64,000 nt of DNA, taken from contig NZ_SEON01000001.1 in assembly GCF_004152845.1 (NCBI RefSeq), forward strand, positions 744,001-808,000, read 5' to 3'. Source of the stretch: Sphingobium fuliginis. GTDB lineage: Bacteria; Pseudomonadota; Alphaproteobacteria; Sphingomonadales; Sphingomonadaceae. Position 1 is the stretch's first letter. Each line of letters opens with the position of its first letter. The position numbers were made by a program, and so were the translations under genes. The notes under the pieces are model-generated. The model did not search any database. It was not told where the DNA came from and saw only the letters and a list, made by a program, of their open reading frames with translations. Below, one piece after another: positions 8,997 to 15,985 of this stretch.

Positions 8997-9023
8997 TATA
9001 CGGCCGGGTTCAAAAATTGTTAA
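8997..9023 (-). promoter_or_regulatory. Candidate sigma-28 (FliA) promoter for flgM
   Basis: Minus strand: TTAA, 15-base spacer, GCCGTATA. The sigma-28 consensus is TAAA-N15-GCCGATAA. The -35 element lies inside the 3' end of flgA. The same GCCGTAT -10 core and exact spacing recur upstream of motA. Confidence 0.5.
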
Positions 9024-9558
9024 ATCCCGGAACACGAACAATTCCCATTTCCACGACCTGCGCCAATATCGGCGCGGATTTCCTGTCTTCCCGCACGCGG
9101 ATCGTCTCGCCCACGGCGCCGTCCTCGTCCGCGACCATCATGCGCGAGACGCTGAAGGCCGCATTGCCCGCCATCAATTGCACCGGGTCGCCCTTCTTGA
9201 CGGCGGCCTCCCTGGGCGCCGCCCGCGCCGAAGGGGCGTAGCGCGCCACCGGCCCGGAAGCGGCAGCGGCGCCGCCGGCCACCAAAGGCACGCGGATTCG
9301 CCAGCCCAACGCATCGCACTTGACGATGGCGGCGCCAAAGACAGGCCCGTCCACGCTGGGCGTCGCCGGACAGGCGGCCAGCCGCAAACGGCGGTCGACC
9401 GGCGCCATCGGCCCGCCCGGTTCGCCCAGATTGGCGCCGACGGTCATCGCGACCAGACTGTCGATCCGATCCAGATTCTCGAACTTCTGCTGCGCCAGCG
9501 CAGGATCGGACGCTGAAACGGACAGCGCCAGAAGCAGGATCTTGGGCAAATTCGTCAC
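9010..9558 (-). CDS. flgA: P-ring assembly chaperone FlgA
   Basis: FlgA is a periplasmic chaperone for building the FlgI P-ring. I place the start at GTG 9558, preceded by GGAGAG; this gives a 182-residue protein with a signal peptide (VTNLPKILLLALSVSASDPALAQ) and the FlgA/SAF-like C-terminal domain (VKKGDPVQLMAGNAAFSVSRMMVA, then GETIRVREDRKSAPILAQV). An upstream in-frame extension to 9666 would run through the sigma-54 promoter and is rejected. It is first in the flgA-flgM-flgN operon, with the promoter at 9599-9613. Confidence 0.9.
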   Translation of the reverse strand: MTNLPKILLLALSVSASDPALAQQKFENLDRIDSLVAMTVGANLGEPGGPMAPVDRRLRLAACPATPSVDGPVFGAAIVKCDALGWRIRVPLVAGGAAAASGPVARYAPSARAAPREAAVKKGDPVQLMAGNAAFSVSRMMVADEDGAVGETIRVREDRKSAPILAQVVEMGIVRVPGFNNF

Positions 9559-9598
9559 GGTATCTCTCCGAAAGCGGACAGGATTAACCATGAACCAC

Positions 9599-9613
9599 GC
9601 AAAATTCGTGCCA
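9599..9613 (-). promoter_or_regulatory. Sigma-54 promoter for flgA
   Basis: Minus strand TGGCACGAATTTTGC matches TGGCACG-N4-TTGC exactly. The -12 element is about 41 bases before the GTG start of flgA. Confidence 0.87.
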
Positions 9614-9684
9614 TATAATGGACGCTGCTGCTGGGGAGGGTGAGCCGTGCAAAAAAACAGCAGCACCTTTGGGGCGGTCGACGC

Positions 9685-10167
9685 CTAACGTTCCGCGACA
9701 ATCAGGATCACCTGCCCCTTGCCGCCCTCGCCATCCAACTGGTCCAGCCCGCGCAGCACCAGCCGGTCGCCGCCAATGCCTTCCGCCTTCAGCGCCCGCG
9801 CCACGGCGCCGAGGCGCGCCGCCGACAGGTCCCAGCCGTCGAAGCGCTGATGCCCCGCATCCGTGCCGCGGCTGCTGACCTCCAGCCGCTCGCGACCCAG
9901 CGCAAAGCGATCCGCCACGATCTTCAGCCGCTTCCGGCCCTGCTGCGTCAGCAACGCCTCACCGGGCAGGAACAGTTCGGCGGCGTGGATTTCCATGGGA
10001 CTGCTGGCATGGCCGCCAAATTGCTGCCGCACCTGCGCCAGCATGGCGTCACGCCGCTGGCCGCTGGCCTGAAGCATGACGAAAAAGCCGAGCAGCAACA
10101 GCAGCAGGTCGGCGAAGCTGATCGCCCAGCGGCCGCGCCGCGCCCCGGCAAGGGCGGAGATATTCAT
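9685..10167 (-). CDS. Small MotB-like protein (OmpA-type C-terminus)
   Basis: This 160-residue protein has one N-terminal membrane helix (RWAISFADLLLLLLGFFVML) with an Asp at the position used for ion conduction in MotB. A short linker and a compact OmpA-like peptidoglycan-binding region follow, including WDLSAARLGAVARALKAEGI. It is half the length of the MotB encoded at 20714-21769. Its ATG overlaps the stop of the MotA-like gene, so the two are translationally coupled. It probably forms a second stator or a stator-like energy-transducing complex, but a direct motor role is unproven. Confidence 0.75.
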   Translation of the reverse strand: MNISALAGARRGRWAISFADLLLLLLGFFVMLQASGQRRDAMLAQVRQQFGGHASSPMEIHAAELFLPGEALLTQQGRKRLKIVADRFALGRERLEVSSRGTDAGHQRFDGWDLSAARLGAVARALKAEGIGGDRLVLRGLDQLDGEGGKGQVILIVAER

Positions 10168-10838
10168 GCCACCTCGCGGATCGAGGCGCGGCGCATCGGC
10201 ACATTTTCCCGCCGCGCGATGGCGGCCATGCGATCAGTGACCTCCTTCTGCCAGGCGAGTTCGCGTTCCGACAGGTCGGCAAGCCGCGTCGCTACGGGCG
10301 CGGCGATGACATTGGCAATGACTACGCCATAGAAGGTGGTGAGGAGCGCCAGGGCCATGGAGGGGCCCAGCGCCGCCGGATCGTCCATCGCGGCGAACAT
10401 GCCGACCAGGCCGATGATCGTGCCCGCCATGCCCAGGGCCGGGGCGGCATCCGCGATGGACAGCCAGACCTTGCAGGCAGCGCCATGGCGCTGCGCCCGG
10501 TCCGCCAGCGATTGCGCGGCCCACAGTTCGAACTGCTCCGTCTTCTCGCAATTGGCGAGCTTGCGCGCGGCTTCGGTCAGATAGGGATTGGCCGTCTTCA
10601 CCCGGTCCGTGCAGGCAAGGCCGCGCAGTTGCGCGACCTGATCGATCTTCAGCATGGCCGCCCGCGCAGCATCCCGGTCCTTCGCTGGATCGGCGCGCAA
10701 CAGGGGAACAAGGGCGGCAAAGGCCCGCCCCAGCGCCCGCGCGCCATTCTGGAACAGCGCCACCAGCCCGATCCCCGCGACCATGGCCAGCAAGGTCAGG
10801 GGGTCGAACAAATGCGCCATGATCCCGATCATCTTCAC
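10164..10838 (-). CDS. MotA/TolQ/ExbB-family proton channel protein
   Basis: This 224-residue inner-membrane protein has one N-terminal hydrophobic helix (about residues 8-35), a cytoplasmic loop of roughly 90 residues, and two C-terminal helices. These include ADAAPALGMAGTIIGLVGMF with the Pro and Thr typical of MotA/ExbB channels, and ALLTTFYGVVIANVIAAPVA. It pairs with the MotB-like gene, whose start codon overlaps its stop. It is distinct from the full MotA at 19847-20710. It could be a second flagellar stator or a TolQR-like unit serving the flagellum. Confidence 0.8.
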   Translation of the reverse strand: MKMIGIMAHLFDPLTLLAMVAGIGLVALFQNGARALGRAFAALVPLLRADPAKDRDAARAAMLKIDQVAQLRGLACTDRVKTANPYLTEAARKLANCEKTEQFELWAAQSLADRAQRHGAACKVWLSIADAAPALGMAGTIIGLVGMFAAMDDPAALGPSMALALLTTFYGVVIANVIAAPVATRLADLSERELAWQKEVTDRMAAIARRENVPMRRASIREVA

Positions 10839-10885
10839 GTCCCCGCTTACGCCCGGCCGGCCGGCGGCAAAGCGCTGCCACCCGC

Positions 10886-10901
10886 CGGCAAAATTTTGCC
10901 G
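10886..10901. promoter_or_regulatory. 16-bp palindrome, candidate activator site
   Basis: CGGCAAAATTTTGCCG is a perfect palindrome located 76 bases upstream of the flgB sigma-54 -24 box and 48 bases upstream of the divergent MotA-like gene. Sigma-54 promoters need an upstream site for an enhancer-binding protein, and this is well placed for one. Confidence 0.5.
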
Positions 10902-10976
10902 CCCTTGCCGCCATCCTCACGCAATCCCCCAGATTTCCGCCATTTTCCGCCATGCCGATGCGTCACCCACGCAAAT

Positions 10977-10991
10977 TGGCACGGCTCTTGC
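10977..10991 (+). promoter_or_regulatory. Sigma-54 promoter for the flgB operon
   Basis: TGGCACGGCTCTTGC matches the sigma-54 consensus exactly. The -12 element lies about 105 bases before flgB. Confidence 0.9.
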
Positions 10992-11096
10992 GAATATCAG
11001 GCTGGATCACCCGCAGTTCACGCCATCAGGCCTCAGAACGGCGGGGGAGACGGAAGTTTTAGGCCCATCGGGGCGGAAAAAAGCGGAAAGACGACA

Positions 11097-11465
11097 ATGT
11101 CGCTGGAAGACGGATTGTTCGGGATACATGGAAAGGCGCTGGCGCTTCGCTCGCAGCGCCTTTCCCTGCTCGCGTCCAATATCGCGAACGCTTCGACGCC
11201 GGGATACAAGGCGCGCGACATCGATTTCGAGTCCGCCCTCAAGGAAGCCACGACGCGGCAGGGCAAATCCGCCGCCGACGTGTCGCAGGCCGTCGACGAT
11301 TCGATGGGCTATCGCGTGCCGCTGCAACCCAGCCTCGACGGCAACACGGTCGAACTCAGCACCGAACAGACGCTGTTCGCGGAAAACGCCGTCAAATATC
11401 GCACGACCCTCTCCTTCCTGGAGGGCCGCATCAACACCATCACCCGCGCGCTTAAGGGAGAATGA
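11097..11465 (+). CDS. flgB: Flagellar proximal rod protein FlgB
   Basis: FlgB is a subunit of the proximal rod, exported through the flagellar apparatus. The product is 122 residues. It starts MSLEDGLFGIHGKALALRSQR and carries the rod/hook signature LLASNIANASTPGYKARDIDF. The C-terminal rod helix includes ENAVKYRTTLSFLEGRINT. The stop overlaps the flgC start region (TGA within ATGAG), so translation is coupled. A longer upstream reading frame exists but runs through the promoter and is not used. Confidence 0.95.
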   Translation: MSLEDGLFGIHGKALALRSQRLSLLASNIANASTPGYKARDIDFESALKEATTRQGKSAADVSQAVDDSMGYRVPLQPSLDGNTVELSTEQTLFAENAVKYRTTLSFLEGRINTITRALKGE

Positions 11466-11467
11466 GC

Positions 11468-11878
11468 ATGAGCGGCCATGGCCCCCTGAACGTCTTCGAC
11501 ATCGCCGGCCGCGCCATGAGCGCGCAGCTCGTGCGGCTCAACGCCACCGCCTCCAACATGGCGAACGCCGGCAACGTCACCGGCAGCGCGGCGGAGGCCT
11601 ATCGCGCGATCAAGCCGGTGTTCCAGTCGGTCACCGACAGCCCCGGCGTTTCGACCATCAAGGTCCAGAATGTCGTCACCACCAATGCGCAGCCCACCAA
11701 GCGCCACGACCCCAACCATCCGCTGGCCGACAAGAATGGCGATGTCTGGGAAGCCGCCGTGGATAGCAGCGCGGAACTGGTCGACATGATCGAGACCGCC
11801 CGCATGTACCAGAATAACGTGCAGGTGCTGAACACCGCCAAGTCCCTGATGATGGAAACCATAAGGATCGGCAAATGA
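11468..11878 (+). CDS. flgC: Flagellar proximal rod protein FlgC
   Basis: FlgC is a proximal rod subunit. Two in-frame ATGs exist (11462 and 11468); GGGAG at 11456-11460 is best spaced for 11468, giving 136 residues. The N-terminal rod signature is present (MSAQLVRLNATASNMANAGN) and the C-terminal helix MIETARMYQNNVQVLNTAKSL is typical. The stop overlaps the flgD start codon (ATGA). Confidence 0.95.
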   Translation: MSGHGPLNVFDIAGRAMSAQLVRLNATASNMANAGNVTGSAAEAYRAIKPVFQSVTDSPGVSTIKVQNVVTTNAQPTKRHDPNHPLADKNGDVWEAAVDSSAELVDMIETARMYQNNVQVLNTAKSLMMETIRIGK

Positions 11879-12531
11879 CGACCACGACCGCCACCGACAG
11901 CGCGGGCCTGTCCGTCTATAACCCCTATGCCAATGTCGGCACGGGCAAGTCGGAAATGGGTCAGGCGGACTTCCTGCGCCTGCTGACCGCGCAAATGCAG
12001 ACGCAGGACCCGTTCGAACCCGTCGATAACGCCCAGATGGTCGCGCAGATGGCGACCATCACCAACAGCAGCGGCATCGCGGAAATGAACCAGACGCTGA
12101 AGAATCTGGCGTCGCAACTGACCGGATCGCGCCTTGGCGACGCGGCAAGCTGGATCGGCAAGTCGATGCTGGTGCAGAGCAACATCGCCGCGCCCGATGC
12201 AGCCGGCCAATATATGGGCCAGGTCAGCTTTGCCGACGCCACCAGCGGCGCCAGCGTCGACCTGATCGACGGCAACGGCAATGTCGTCAAGACGATCGAA
12301 CTGGGCGACCAGCCCAAGGGCGACATCAATTTCTATTGGGACGGCAAGGATGAAGCCGGCAACACCATCGCCACCGACGCGCTGAAGATCAAGGTCAACG
12401 GCGCCAGCCCCAGCCGCGTCGCGAGCTGGGCCACCATCGCCGCCGTCCAGTCACCCGCCGACGGCAGTTCGTCCAAGCTGATCACTGCGCTCGGCACCTA
12501 TTCGCCGTCCGACGCCATCTCGCTCGCCTAA
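11875..12531 (+). CDS. flgD: Hook-capping scaffold protein FlgD
   Basis: FlgD caps the growing hook and is needed for hook subunit assembly. The 218-residue product has the conserved N-terminal segment QADFLRLLTAQMQTQDPFEP followed by VDNAQMVAQMATI. Its C-terminal domain has the FLN/Tudor-like pattern containing DLIDGNGNVVKTIELG and WDGKDEAGN. Its start overlaps the flgC stop, and flgE follows after 51 bases. Confidence 0.95.
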   Translation: MTTTTATDSAGLSVYNPYANVGTGKSEMGQADFLRLLTAQMQTQDPFEPVDNAQMVAQMATITNSSGIAEMNQTLKNLASQLTGSRLGDAASWIGKSMLVQSNIAAPDAAGQYMGQVSFADATSGASVDLIDGNGNVVKTIELGDQPKGDINFYWDGKDEAGNTIATDALKIKVNGASPSRVASWATIAAVQSPADGSSSKLITALGTYSPSDAISLA

Positions 12532-12582
12532 CCGACCAATCCTTTTCACACCGATTTTCCTTTTCACCCAAGGAGCAACGCC

Positions 12583-13425
12583 ATGTCCTTCTACATCTCG
12601 CTTTCCGGCCTGAAGGCCGCCCAGACCGACCTGTCGACCACGGCGAACAATGTCGCCAACGTCAACTCGACCGCCTTCAAGAAGAGCAAGGCCGTGTTCG
12701 GCGACATCTTCGCCGCCGCGCCGATGCAGACCACGACGCAGGTCGCCGGCCAGGGCGTGCGCGCCCAGGGCATCAGCCAGCAGTTCACCCAGGGCACGAT
12801 CGAGACCACCGACAAGACGCTGGACCTCGCCATCACCGGCGAAGGCTTCTTCACGGTGAAGCGCAGCGCCGACAATCAGGTGGGCTATACCCGCAACGGC
12901 GCCTTCTCGGTGGAGGAGGACCGCTATGTCGTCGACACCACCGGCGCCCGGCTTCAGGTGATCCCGCTCAATCCCACTACCGGCGCGCCGACGGTGACGG
13001 GCACCCTGACCCCGACATCGCTGACCGACCTCAAGATTCCGACCAACTGGCCCGACGGCGGCACCGGCAACCAGCTCACCAGCGTGGGCGTGTCGGAAGA
13101 AGGCAAGATCACCGGCGTTTATGCCGACGGTTCCACCGTCTATCTGGGCGCAACCGCCATCGCCGCGTTCAACAGCCAGGAAGGGCTGCGCCAGAGCGGC
13201 GATGCGCACTGGACCGCGACCAACGCGAGCGGCACGCCGATGCTGGGCACCGGCAATAGCGGCCTGTTCGGCTCGGTCCGCTCCGGCGCGCTGGAACGCT
13301 CCAATGTCGACATCACGGAAGAGCTGGTGAACCTCATCTCCGCCCAGCGCAATTTCCAGGCGAACTCGAAGGCGATCGAGGCGGCGAACACGCTGTCGAC
13401 CACCATCGTCAACATGCGGACCTAA
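12583..13425 (+). CDS. flgE: Flagellar hook protein FlgE (short form)
   Basis: This is the hook subunit by position, between flgD and flgF. The start has a good ribosome site (AAGGAG). Conserved termini are present: SLSGLKAAQTDLSTTANNVA, then NVNSTAFKKSKAVFGD; the middle ITGEGFFTVKRS; and ELVNLISAQRNFQANSKAIE near the C-terminus. At 280 residues it is much shorter than E. coli FlgE (about 400) and close in size to FlgG, so the outer domain is reduced or absent. It could be named generically as a hook/basal-body protein, but no other FlgE candidate is present. Confidence 0.85.
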   Translation: MSFYISLSGLKAAQTDLSTTANNVANVNSTAFKKSKAVFGDIFAAAPMQTTTQVAGQGVRAQGISQQFTQGTIETTDKTLDLAITGEGFFTVKRSADNQVGYTRNGAFSVEEDRYVVDTTGARLQVIPLNPTTGAPTVTGTLTPTSLTDLKIPTNWPDGGTGNQLTSVGVSEEGKITGVYADGSTVYLGATAIAAFNSQEGLRQSGDAHWTATNASGTPMLGTGNSGLFGSVRSGALERSNVDITEELVNLISAQRNFQANSKAIEAANTLSTTIVNMRT

Positions 13426-13444
13426 GCTTCCGCATGAATTGAAC

Positions 13445-13535
13445 CGTCATTCCCGCGAAAGCGGGAACCCATCTCCCGACCTCGCACAAAGCGGCAACGC
13501 TGGAAGATGGATCCCCGCCTCCGCGGGGGTGACGG
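13445..13535. repeat. Palindromic extragenic repeat, copy 1
   Basis: This is a 91-base element with inverted ends (CGTCATTCCCGCG near the left, CGCGGGGGTGACGG at the right) lying between flgE and flgF. It is closely similar to the copy at 15895-15984, including the shared inner CCATCTCC and GATGGAT segments. It could fold into a long hairpin. Confidence 0.85.
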
Positions 13536-13574
13536 AAATAAATCAGCGCCCGCAGTCAACAACAGGACACCCCC

Positions 13575-14315
13575 ATGGACCGGCTCGTCAACACGGCACT
13601 CACCGCGATGCGCGGCGCGATGGCGCGGCAGGCGGCGATCTCCAACAATCTGGCGAACGTCAACACCACCGGCTTCCGCGCGGAAATCGCCAATGCCGAG
13701 ACGCGCTGGATCAAGGGCAGCACCTTCGACACGCGGGCGCAGGCGTCCGAACAGGTGATCGCCGCCGACATGGCGCAAGGCGCGGTCACGGAAACCGGCA
13801 ATCCGCTGGACGTGGCCATGAACGGCGATGCGATGCTCGCCGTTCAGGCCGCGGACGGCAGCGAAGCCTATACGCGCCGCGGCGACCTCAAGGTCAGCGA
13901 CAGCGGCCTGCTCATGACCGGCGACGGCCTGCCCGTGCTGGGCGAAGGCGGCCCCATCACCCTGCCGCAGATGGACAGCATCTCCATCGCGAAAGACGGC
14001 AGCATCTGGGGCGTGCCGCAGGGCGGCGACCCCGCCAATCCGCAACAGGTGGACAAGCTGAAGCTGGTCAGCCCGGTCGGCTCCAGCATCGCCAAGGGCA
14101 CGGACGGGCTGTTCCGCGAAGCCAATGGCGGCGCGCTGCCCGACGATCCGCTCGCCAGCGTGACCGGCGGATCGCTGGAAGGGTCGAACGTCAACGCCAC
14201 CTCAGCGCTGGTGCAGATGATCGAGGCGAGCCGCGCCTGGGAAACCCAGGTCAAGATGATCGACACCGCCAAGCAGCTCGACGATGGCGGCGCATCGCTG
14301 ATGCGCCTGGATTGA
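13575..14315 (+). CDS. flgF: Flagellar basal-body rod protein FlgF
   Basis: FlgF is a rod subunit between the proximal rod and FlgG. The 246-residue product begins MDRLVNTALTAMRGAMARQA and has the signature ISNNLANVNTTGFRAEIANAE. It also has the family's central AMNGDAMLAVQAADG segment. The C-terminal helix ALVQMIEASRAWETQVKMID is typical. A sigma-54 promoter overlies its 3' flank (14325-14339) and would drive flgG onward independently. Confidence 0.94.
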   Translation: MDRLVNTALTAMRGAMARQAAISNNLANVNTTGFRAEIANAETRWIKGSTFDTRAQASEQVIAADMAQGAVTETGNPLDVAMNGDAMLAVQAADGSEAYTRRGDLKVSDSGLLMTGDGLPVLGEGGPITLPQMDSISIAKDGSIWGVPQGGDPANPQQVDKLKLVSPVGSSIAKGTDGLFREANGGALPDDPLASVTGGSLEGSNVNATSALVQMIEASRAWETQVKMIDTAKQLDDGGASLMRLD

Positions 14316-14324
14316 TGGTTAATT

Positions 14325-14339
14325 TGGCACGGCTCTTGC
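14325..14339 (+). promoter_or_regulatory. Sigma-54 promoter for flgG and downstream genes
   Basis: TGGCACGGCTCTTGC is identical over 15 bases to the flgB promoter. The -12 element lies 43 bases before the flgG start, in the flgF-flgG gap. Confidence 0.9.
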
Positions 14340-14382
14340 TTTTCGACAGGCAAGCCTGACGGCCCTACGGAGATTTTGAGCC

Positions 14383-15171
14383 ATGACCAACGCAGCCCTT
14401 CATGTCGCCCGCACCGGCCTTGACGCGCAGAACACGAAGATGCGCGTGATCGCCAACAACCTGGCGAACGTCAACACCACCGGCTTCAAGCGCGATCGCG
14501 CCGATTTCGAAACGCTGGCCTATCAGCAGATCGTGGCCGCAGGCGCGAACAGCGACAGCGAGAACAAGTTCGCCACGGGCCTCAACCTCGGCTCGGGCGT
14601 CGCGATGCAGGGCACGGCCAAGATCAACAGCCAGGGCACGCTCAACCAGACCGGCAACACGCTGGACATGGCGATAGAGGGTTCGGGCTATTTCCAGGTG
14701 CAGCAGCCGGACGGCTCCATCGCCTATACCCGCGCCGGCAATTTCACGACCACGGCGGAAGGCGTCGTCGTCACCAGCGAAGGGCTGCCGCTGATCCCGC
14801 AGATCACGGTTCCGGAAGGCGCCACCAGCGTCACCATCGGCAATGACGGCACCGTCTCCGCCACGCTTCAGGGGCAGGCCGAACCGACCCAGCTAGGCCA
14901 GATCGAACTGGCGAGCTTCATGAACCCGGGCGGCCTTCAGGCGGTCGGCGGCAATCTGCTGAAGGAAAGCGCCGCCAGCGGCACGCCGCAGGTCGGCGTC
15001 GCGGGGCTGGACGGGCGCGGCGTCGTCCGCTCCGGCTATCTCGAAACCTCGAACGTCAACGTGGTCGAGGAACTGGTCGACATGATCGAGACCCAGCGCG
15101 CCTATGAGGTCAATTCCAAGATGATCAAGGCGACCGACGAAATGCTCCAGTACGTCAACCAGCAGTTGTGA
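14383..15171 (+). CDS. flgG: Flagellar distal rod protein FlgG
   Basis: FlgG forms the distal rod. The 262-residue product (E. coli 260) starts TNAALHVARTGLDAQNTKMR and has VIANNLANVNTTGFKRDRAD. The FlgG-type segment ending LDMAIEGSGYFQVQQPDGS follows, and the C-terminal helix ELVDMIETQRAYEVNSKMIK is intact. It has a clear ribosome site (CGGAG). The stop overlaps the flgH start region. Confidence 0.97.
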   Translation: MTNAALHVARTGLDAQNTKMRVIANNLANVNTTGFKRDRADFETLAYQQIVAAGANSDSENKFATGLNLGSGVAMQGTAKINSQGTLNQTGNTLDMAIEGSGYFQVQQPDGSIAYTRAGNFTTTAEGVVVTSEGLPLIPQITVPEGATSVTIGNDGTVSATLQGQAEPTQLGQIELASFMNPGGLQAVGGNLLKESAASGTPQVGVAGLDGRGVVRSGYLETSNVNVVEELVDMIETQRAYEVNSKMIKATDEMLQYVNQQL

Positions 15172-15851
15172 GCCGGATGATGCGCAGAACGGCCATTTTC
15201 TTCCTCTTCGGAACCGCCCTCGCCGCATCCCCGGCCATGGCCGGCAAGAAGCGCGATGCCGAACGGCAATTTTATGCCCCCACGGTCGTTGCCGCCCCTG
15301 CCGCCCCTGCCGCCAACGGTTCGATCTTCCAGGCGTCGATGGGCTATACCCCGCTCACCAGCGGGGCGCGGGCGACCAGCGTGGGCGACATCATCACCAT
15401 CGTGCTGGTCGAACGGACCCAGGCGACCAAGAGCAACAGCGCCGACACCAGCCGCGACGGCAGCATCGCCCTGACCCCGCCCAGCACCGGCCCGCTCTCC
15501 AAGATCTTCTCCGCCAGCGACATCGGCTCCAGCGGCAGCAACAGCTTCACCGGCAAGGGCGCGGCCACCCAGTCCAATGCCCTGAATGGGGAGATCACCG
15601 TGACCATCGCGGCGACCTATCCCAACGGCACGATGCTGGTGAAGGGCGAAAAGGCGCTGACGCTCAATCGCGGCGACGAATATATCCAGATCAGCGGCCT
15701 CGTCCGCCAGGCCGACATCGGCCCGGACAACCGCATCGCCTCGACCCGCGTGGCCGACGCGAAGATCATCTACACCGGCAAGGGGGAAATCGCCCGCGCC
15801 AGCCGCCAGGGCTGGCTGCAGCGCTTCTTCTCCATGATCAGCCCCTTCTGA
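15168..15851 (+). CDS. flgH: Flagellar L-ring protein FlgH (no lipobox)
   Basis: FlgH forms the outer-membrane L-ring bushing around the rod. The 227-residue product has family motifs NGSIFQASMGYTPL, SVGDIITIVLVERTQATKSN and ISGLVRQADIGPDNRIAST. FlgH is normally a lipoprotein, but here the signal peptide ends AASPAMAG and the whole protein has no cysteine, so it cannot be lipidated at an N-terminal Cys. A start at the ATG at 15177 or 15180 instead of the first codon would not change this. flgI follows directly. Confidence 0.93.
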   Translation: MSRMMRRTAIFFLFGTALAASPAMAGKKRDAERQFYAPTVVAAPAAPAANGSIFQASMGYTPLTSGARATSVGDIITIVLVERTQATKSNSADTSRDGSIALTPPSTGPLSKIFSASDIGSSGSNSFTGKGAATQSNALNGEITVTIAATYPNGTMLVKGEKALTLNRGDEYIQISGLVRQADIGPDNRIASTRVADAKIIYTGKGEIARASRQGWLQRFFSMISPF

Positions 15852-15894
15852 TGGACATGCACGCCATGACGTCCTTCGCCCGCCTCCCCAACTT

Positions 15895-15984
15895 CGTCAT
15901 TCCCGCGCAGGCGGGAATCCATCTCCGGACCTCGCGTCTGGTGCAACGTCGGGAGATGGATTCCCGCCTGCGCGGGAATGACGG
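15895..15984. repeat. Palindromic extragenic repeat, copy 2, at the flgI 5' end
   Basis: This is a 90-base element with nearly perfect inverted ends (CGTCATTCCCGCGCAGGCGG ... CCGCCTGCGCGGGAATGACG). It lies directly before the likely flgI start and is readable in frame as part of an extended FlgI. It matches copy 1 at 13445-13535. Confidence 0.88.
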
Positions 15985-15985
15985 C

